8,055 bases of DNA, taken from positions 1-8,055 of the forward strand of contig JBJHBT010000059.1 of NCBI GenBank assembly GCA_050485645.1, read 5' to 3'. The translations under genes and the position numbers were made by a program. Position 1 is the stretch's first letter, and each line of letters begins with the position of its first letter. Below, one piece after another: positions 5,688-8,055 of this stretch. The notes under the pieces were generated by a model that was not told the origin of the DNA, ran no database searches, and worked only from the letters and a program-made list of their open reading frames with translations. The DNA comes from JBJHBP01 sp050485645. GTDB lineage: Bacteria > Pseudomonadota > Gammaproteobacteria > Steroidobacterales > Rariloculaceae.

Positions 5688-6766
5688 TCTGGCCCGGCGC
5701 CAGTCTGGCGATAGTATTTGAGGTTCAGGTACGCGGCCTCGACATTGCGGCGTCGCAGGCGCTCGTAATTCGCCCAGTGGCTGTAGCGTTCCAGCAGTAC
5801 GGTTTCCCTGAGTTCCTCCAGTGAACGCCCGGCCTGCATGCCGGCCGTCACTTCGGCCATCAGATACTCGAAGAACTCGCGGGTCTCGGTCACAGCGCGC
5901 CTGTCGAACAGCGCGCCGTGACCGGGCGCGAGGATGTCGAAATCCAGCGCTTCCACGGTGCGGTAGGAACGTATCCATTCGGACAGCGGGTGGTAGTCGA
6001 ACGGGCCGCAGGCGCTTGGCAGCGCGCGGATGTCGTCGGTGACCAGGGCGTCGGCGAGAAATTCGGTGGCGAACACGGTGCGTTCGGCCGGGAAGTACAT
6101 CACCGTGGCGTCGTCCGAGTGGTTCAGGCCGGGGAAGATCAGTTCCACCGTACTGCCGCCCAGCGTAAGGGTCATGCGTTCGGAGTAGTAGATGTCCGGC
6201 GGGTGAATTTCCGCCTGCAGTTCGGCGGGTGTGATCACACCATCGCCGTCGCGATCGTAACGTTCGAAGAATCCCGGCCCCATGCCACAGATGCCCGGCG
6301 CTTCGTTGGTTGGAATGTCGATGTCTTCGCGATTGATCACGCCGGTGTTGCCACGATCGATCATGTCGCCGGGCATGTGCGGATAGCGTCCGTCGAGATT
6401 GCGCGCCATGTTTTCCTGCGCAATGAACAGCGCGGTATCGGCGAACACCGCGCCACCTTCGGCGTGATCAAAATGGCTGTGGCTGTAGACGACGTATCGC
6501 ACCGGTACGTCGAAGCGCTGTTCCAGTTCTTCTCTCAGCCAGGACGAGAATGCGGTATTGATGGGGTCGCCCAGGACGATGCCCTCCGGGGTGACGAGAA
6601 AGATCGTGTACCAGTTGCCGTTGCGGGCGCGGTAGAGATCGCCGGTGACATGAACGATTTCGCGTGCCGGGCCGCGTTGCTGGGCATCGGCGGGAGTGAT
6701 CAGAGGCTGTGTGAGCAGTGCGGCAAGCAGCCATGTGGCTGCGCGAAGTGGTGGACCCGAGTGCAT
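5684..6766 (-). CDS. Secreted metallo-beta-lactamase-fold hydrolase with inserted EF-hand
   Basis: 360 residues from ATG 6766, preceded on its strand by GGGGGA at normal spacing. Residues 1-28 form a signal peptide (helix AATWLLAALLTQPL, cleavage after ADA), so the enzyme is exported. The MBL core begins at IVHVTGDLYRARNGNW. Ligands are H96, H98, D100 and H101 in YSHSHFDHAEGG, H216 in GLNHSDD and H283 in APGHGAL. The bridging Asp is replaced: VFATEFLAD puts Glu235 exactly 19 residues after H216, where the neighbouring hydrolase has Asp after the same 19. Between the first and third metal motifs lies an insert of about 50 residues (115 residues from H101 to H216, against 64 in the neighbour). 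It contains DRDGDGVITPAE (171-182), a canonical EF-hand calcium loop. The gene lies 33 bases after the response regulator on the same strand, suggesting co-transcription. Substrate unknown. Confidence 0.9.
   Translation of the reverse strand: MHSGPPLRAATWLLAALLTQPLITPADAQQRGPAREIVHVTGDLYRARNGNWYTIFLVTPEGIVLGDPINTAFSSWLREELEQRFDVPVRYVVYSHSHFDHAEGGAVFADTALFIAQENMARNLDGRYPHMPGDMIDRGNTGVINREDIDIPTNEAPGICGMGPGFFERYDRDGDGVITPAELQAEIHPPDIYYSERMTLTLGGSTVELIFPGLNHSDDATVMYFPAERTVFATEFLADALVTDDIRALPSACGPFDYHPLSEWIRSYRTVEALDFDILAPGHGALFDRRAVTETREFFEYLMAEVTAGMQAGRSLEELRETVLLERYSHWANYERLRRRNVEAAYLNLKYYRQTGAGPD
6221..6256 (-). other. EF-hand calcium-binding loop encoded within the MBL hydrolase
   Basis: Twelve codons give D-R-D-G-D-G-V-I-T-P-A-E. 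Acidic residues occupy positions 1, 3, 5 and 12, Gly is at 6 and Ile at 8, as in classical EF-hands. The helix before it (GFFERY) and after it (AELQAEI) complete a plausible helix-loop-helix. Only one hand is visible; EF-hands usually pair, so it may pair in a dimer or act as a single structural calcium site like those in dockerins and other exported bacterial proteins. Confidence 0.8.
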
Positions 6767-6799
6767 GGCGTTCCCCCGTGGTGCACCGGTTGATGTCGA

Positions 6800-7537
6800 T
6801 CAGTGGGCCTGGTCGCCGGGCATGTCATGGATAGGTATGGCTTCGGAGATGCGAAAGCCGACGCCATGTACCGTGGCGATCAGCGTGGATTCACGGCCGC
6901 GGCCGCCACCCAGTTTTCGTCGCAGCCGATACACGACGGTCGTCAGCGATTCATGGTTCATGGCAGCGCCGGTCTGGTGTACGCGGTCGAGAACCTGCTC
7001 GCGGCTCACTACATCGCCGCCCGCCTGGAGCAGGCAGAGCAGCACGTCGAACTCGCCGCGTGTAAGCGACGGTGAATCGCCGTCGTCCGATGTAATCACG
7101 CGACGTGCGCAGTCCATTGTCCATTCGCCGAAGCGCCAGCCCGAGGGCGGCGCTCCGTCCGCGCCGCCACGTTCCGTCTGACGGCGCAGGAAGTTGCTGA
7201 TGCGCAGTTCCAGCTCGCGCAGGCTGAACGGTTTGTGGACGTAGTCGTCGGCACCGAATTGCAGTGCCCTGAGCCGGGTTCGCTCGTCGCGGCGACCGGA
7301 AACGATGAAGATGGGCGCCCTGGACCGCGCCCGCACGTCGCGCAGCAGGGTGATGCCATCGTGATCCGGGAGGTTCAGATCCAGCAGGATCAGGTCGTAG
7401 GCGTCTTCGGAGAAGTAGCGTTGGAAATCGTCGCCGCTGGCGGCTTCCGTCACCTGGAAGCCCTGTTTGCGCATATAGGCGGTCATGACCTTCCGGACTT
7501 CCGGTTCGTCCTCCACGATCAGGAGTCGTGCATTCAT
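6800..7537 (-). CDS. OmpR/PhoB-family response regulator
   Basis: 245 residues from ATG 7537, with GGAG eight bases upstream; the in-frame TTG just before it is not needed. The receiver domain (about 3-118) has the acidic pocket E9-D10, phosphoacceptor D53 in LILLDLNLPDHDG, S80 in FIVSG and K102 in DDYVHKPFS. All catalytic positions are present, so phosphorylation control is expected. A Gly/Pro-rich linker (about 122-133) joins a winged-helix DNA-binding domain (about 135-232) with SLTRGEFDVLLCLLQ, VVSREQVLDRV, a recognition helix ending VVYRLRRKLG and the wing IATVHGVGFRI. Usually such genes sit beside a sensor kinase; none is visible here. Instead the next gene, after 33 bases on the same strand, is the EF-hand MBL hydrolase, which may be its regulatory target or simply share its mRNA. 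The exact signal and operator are unknown. Confidence 0.93.
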   Translation of the reverse strand: MNARLLIVEDEPEVRKVMTAYMRKQGFQVTEAASGDDFQRYFSEDAYDLILLDLNLPDHDGITLLRDVRARSRAPIFIVSGRRDERTRLRALQFGADDYVHKPFSLRELELRISNFLRRQTERGGADGAPPSGWRFGEWTMDCARRVITSDDGDSPSLTRGEFDVLLCLLQAGGDVVSREQVLDRVHQTGAAMNHESLTTVVYRLRRKLGGGRGRESTLIATVHGVGFRISEAIPIHDMPGDQAH

Positions 7538-7648
7538 CAATTCCGCTCCGGATGCTCACCAGAGCGAAGCTTGCCACGCCATGGCCTGCCGGACCAGAGA
7601 CGCGCGTCAACAAATATCCGATTGACCGCTCGTGCGTTGTCAGCCAGC

Positions 7649-7666
7649 CAGCCGCGTTTTCGGCTG
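7649..7666 (-). repeat. Stem-loop downstream of the DUF3185 gene
   Basis: CAGCCG (7649-7654) and CGGCTG (7661-7666) form a 6-bp perfect stem around CGTTTT, 16 bases past the stop of the minus-strand DUF3185 gene. The flank contains a short tandem CAGC run (about 7641-7652). There is no T-tract on the minus strand, so termination is possible but unproven. The whole gap to the response regulator (7538-7681) shows no gene. Confidence 0.35.
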
Positions 7667-7681
7667 TCAGTCGTAGCGCTG

Positions 7682-7891
7682 CTATTTCTTCATGCCGAAT
7701 AGCAGCATGACAACCCCCGCAGCCGCTGCGACGCCACCGCCGACCAGGTAGAACGTTGTGCTGTCAGTGAATCGGCCTGTTACCGCTTCGTGAACTTCTT
7801 CGCCCAGGCTTTCGCTGGCGTTCCAGCCCATATACAGGAGGATCAGACCGCCTATCAGCAGCGCAATCCCGACTATTCGACTCCAATGCAT
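7682..7891 (-). CDS. DUF3185-type small membrane protein
   Basis: 69 residues. I start it at ATG 7891 because AGAGGTGA stands five bases upstream, close to a perfect match to the 16S tail; the longer reading from 7933 begins in or at the edge of the IS4-type element and has no such site. Two hydrophobic helices are clear: about 5-22 (RIVGIALLIGGLILLYMG) and about 47-66 (FYLVGGGVAAAAGVVMLLFG), with a short polar loop between them. The loop carries NASESLGEEVHEAVTGRFTD, which matches the 'SASDS....V....TG..TD' centre of DUF3185 proteins. The tail is KK. Both ends probably face the cytoplasm. The function of the family is unknown. It is co-directional with the response regulator but 144 bases away. 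Only about 40 bases of its own upstream DNA remain before the insertion sequence. Confidence 0.82.
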   Translation of the reverse strand: MHWSRIVGIALLIGGLILLYMGWNASESLGEEVHEAVTGRFTDSTTFYLVGGGVAAAAGVVMLLFGMKK

Positions 7892-7930
7892 GGGATCACC
7901 TCTTTGGTTGCGTGATTCGTGTACCGCAAT

Positions 7931-8055
7931 CACTACTGTCCGACACGTTTCATAACAAATTCAGTTGGTTAGGGTCTGGGGCCGGATTTTCGACGTCCGC
8001 CGACTCGATAAGCAGTTGATATAGAGGCACTTTCTCGAACGGCGTGACGCTCAGA
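7931..8055 (-). mobile_element. 3' end of an IS4-type insertion sequence (rest outside the window)
   Basis: The transposase stop at 7950 implies that the terminal inverted repeat lies just left of it. CACTACTGTCCGACACG at 7931-7947 is the natural candidate, because IS4-family ends lie within a few tens of bases of the transposase stop. The boundary at about 7931 is estimated, since the partner terminus and the target duplication are not in view. If right, the element sits about 30 bases upstream of the ribosome-binding site of the DUF3185 gene. Confidence 0.4.
7950..8055 (-). CDS. IS4-type transposase, C-terminal end only (enters from the right edge)
   Basis: On the minus strand an open frame enters at 8054 and stops at TGA 7952-7950. 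It reads LSVTPFEKVPLYQLL and ends DPNQLNLL. Transposases of an IS4-family branch (the DUF4372-containing group) characteristically finish 'LSVTLFEKTPI.QLL ... NQL.LF', so the match in both sequence and end position is good. Only 34 residues are visible, and the DDE catalytic core lies outside the window. No damage is seen in this part. Confidence 0.65.
   Translation of the reverse strand, partial: LSVTPFEKVPLYQLLIESADVENPAPDPNQLNLL

Noticed and set aside
5918..6793. Long plus-strand open frame opposite the EF-hand hydrolase.
   Set aside because: It is antisense to a gene with a signal peptide, complete MBL motifs and an EF-hand. Its own translation shows no domain.
7892..7933. Longer N-terminus for the DUF3185 protein starting at 7933.
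   Set aside because: It adds a polar, unrelated stretch at the border of the insertion sequence. The AGAGGTGA site points to ATG 7891.
1..8055. CRISPR array, rRNA genes, or a known defence system.
   Set aside because: No regularly spaced repeats, no conserved rRNA segments and no defence gene set were seen. The lone P-loop stump is too short to count.

Overview
The window looks like a piece of a high-GC proteobacterial chromosome, most likely gammaproteobacterial. This rests on codon use, on the exported metallo-beta-lactamase-fold hydrolases, on the DUF3185 protein, and on strong AGGAGG or GAGGTGA ribosome-binding sites. The affiliation is inferred from gene content only. The window is cut at both edges inside insertion sequences. 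The first 21 codons of an IS630-type transposase run off the left edge (minus strand, start at 64). The last 34 codons of an IS4-type transposase enter from the right edge (minus strand, stop at 7950).

Region 1 (about 125-2945) is accessory DNA in decay. It holds an NmrA-like NAD(P)-binding protein that has lost its middle (GTG 366-881), a broken phytanoyl-CoA dioxygenase remnant (about 1077-1332), an intact ASCH plus winged-helix protein (1382-1999), an intact lipocalin-like hypothetical protein (2162-2635), an unrecognised coding remnant (about 2636-2836), and a P-loop ATPase cut off 13 codons after its Walker A motif (2838-2927). All point the same way and each is a short single gene. A degenerate attC-like inverted structure lies at about 923-1075. 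Together these raise, but do not prove, the possibility of an eroded gene-cassette array.

Region 2 (2959-4044) is an intact MscS-family mechanosensitive channel, preceded by an 8-bp-arm inverted repeat and an AGGAGG site. About 560 bases without a convincing gene follow. They contain a sizeable hairpin at 4173-4210.

Region 3 (4604-7891) is a healthy block. A secreted MBL-fold hydrolase (plus strand, 4604-5623) converges on a second secreted MBL-fold hydrolase (minus strand, 5684-6766). Both stop codons lie in one large palindrome that probably ends transcription from both sides. The second hydrolase carries a canonical EF-hand calcium loop between its zinc motifs, and Glu at the position of the bridging Asp. 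It sits 33 bases downstream of an OmpR-type response regulator (6800-7537) with no histidine kinase in view, so the two are probably co-transcribed. Upstream on the same strand is a small two-helix membrane protein of the DUF3185 type (7682-7891), whose upstream region is cut short by the IS4-type element.

I found no clearly new multi-gene system. The most original observations are the EF-hand MBL hydrolase under a neighbouring response regulator and the possible eroded cassette array.
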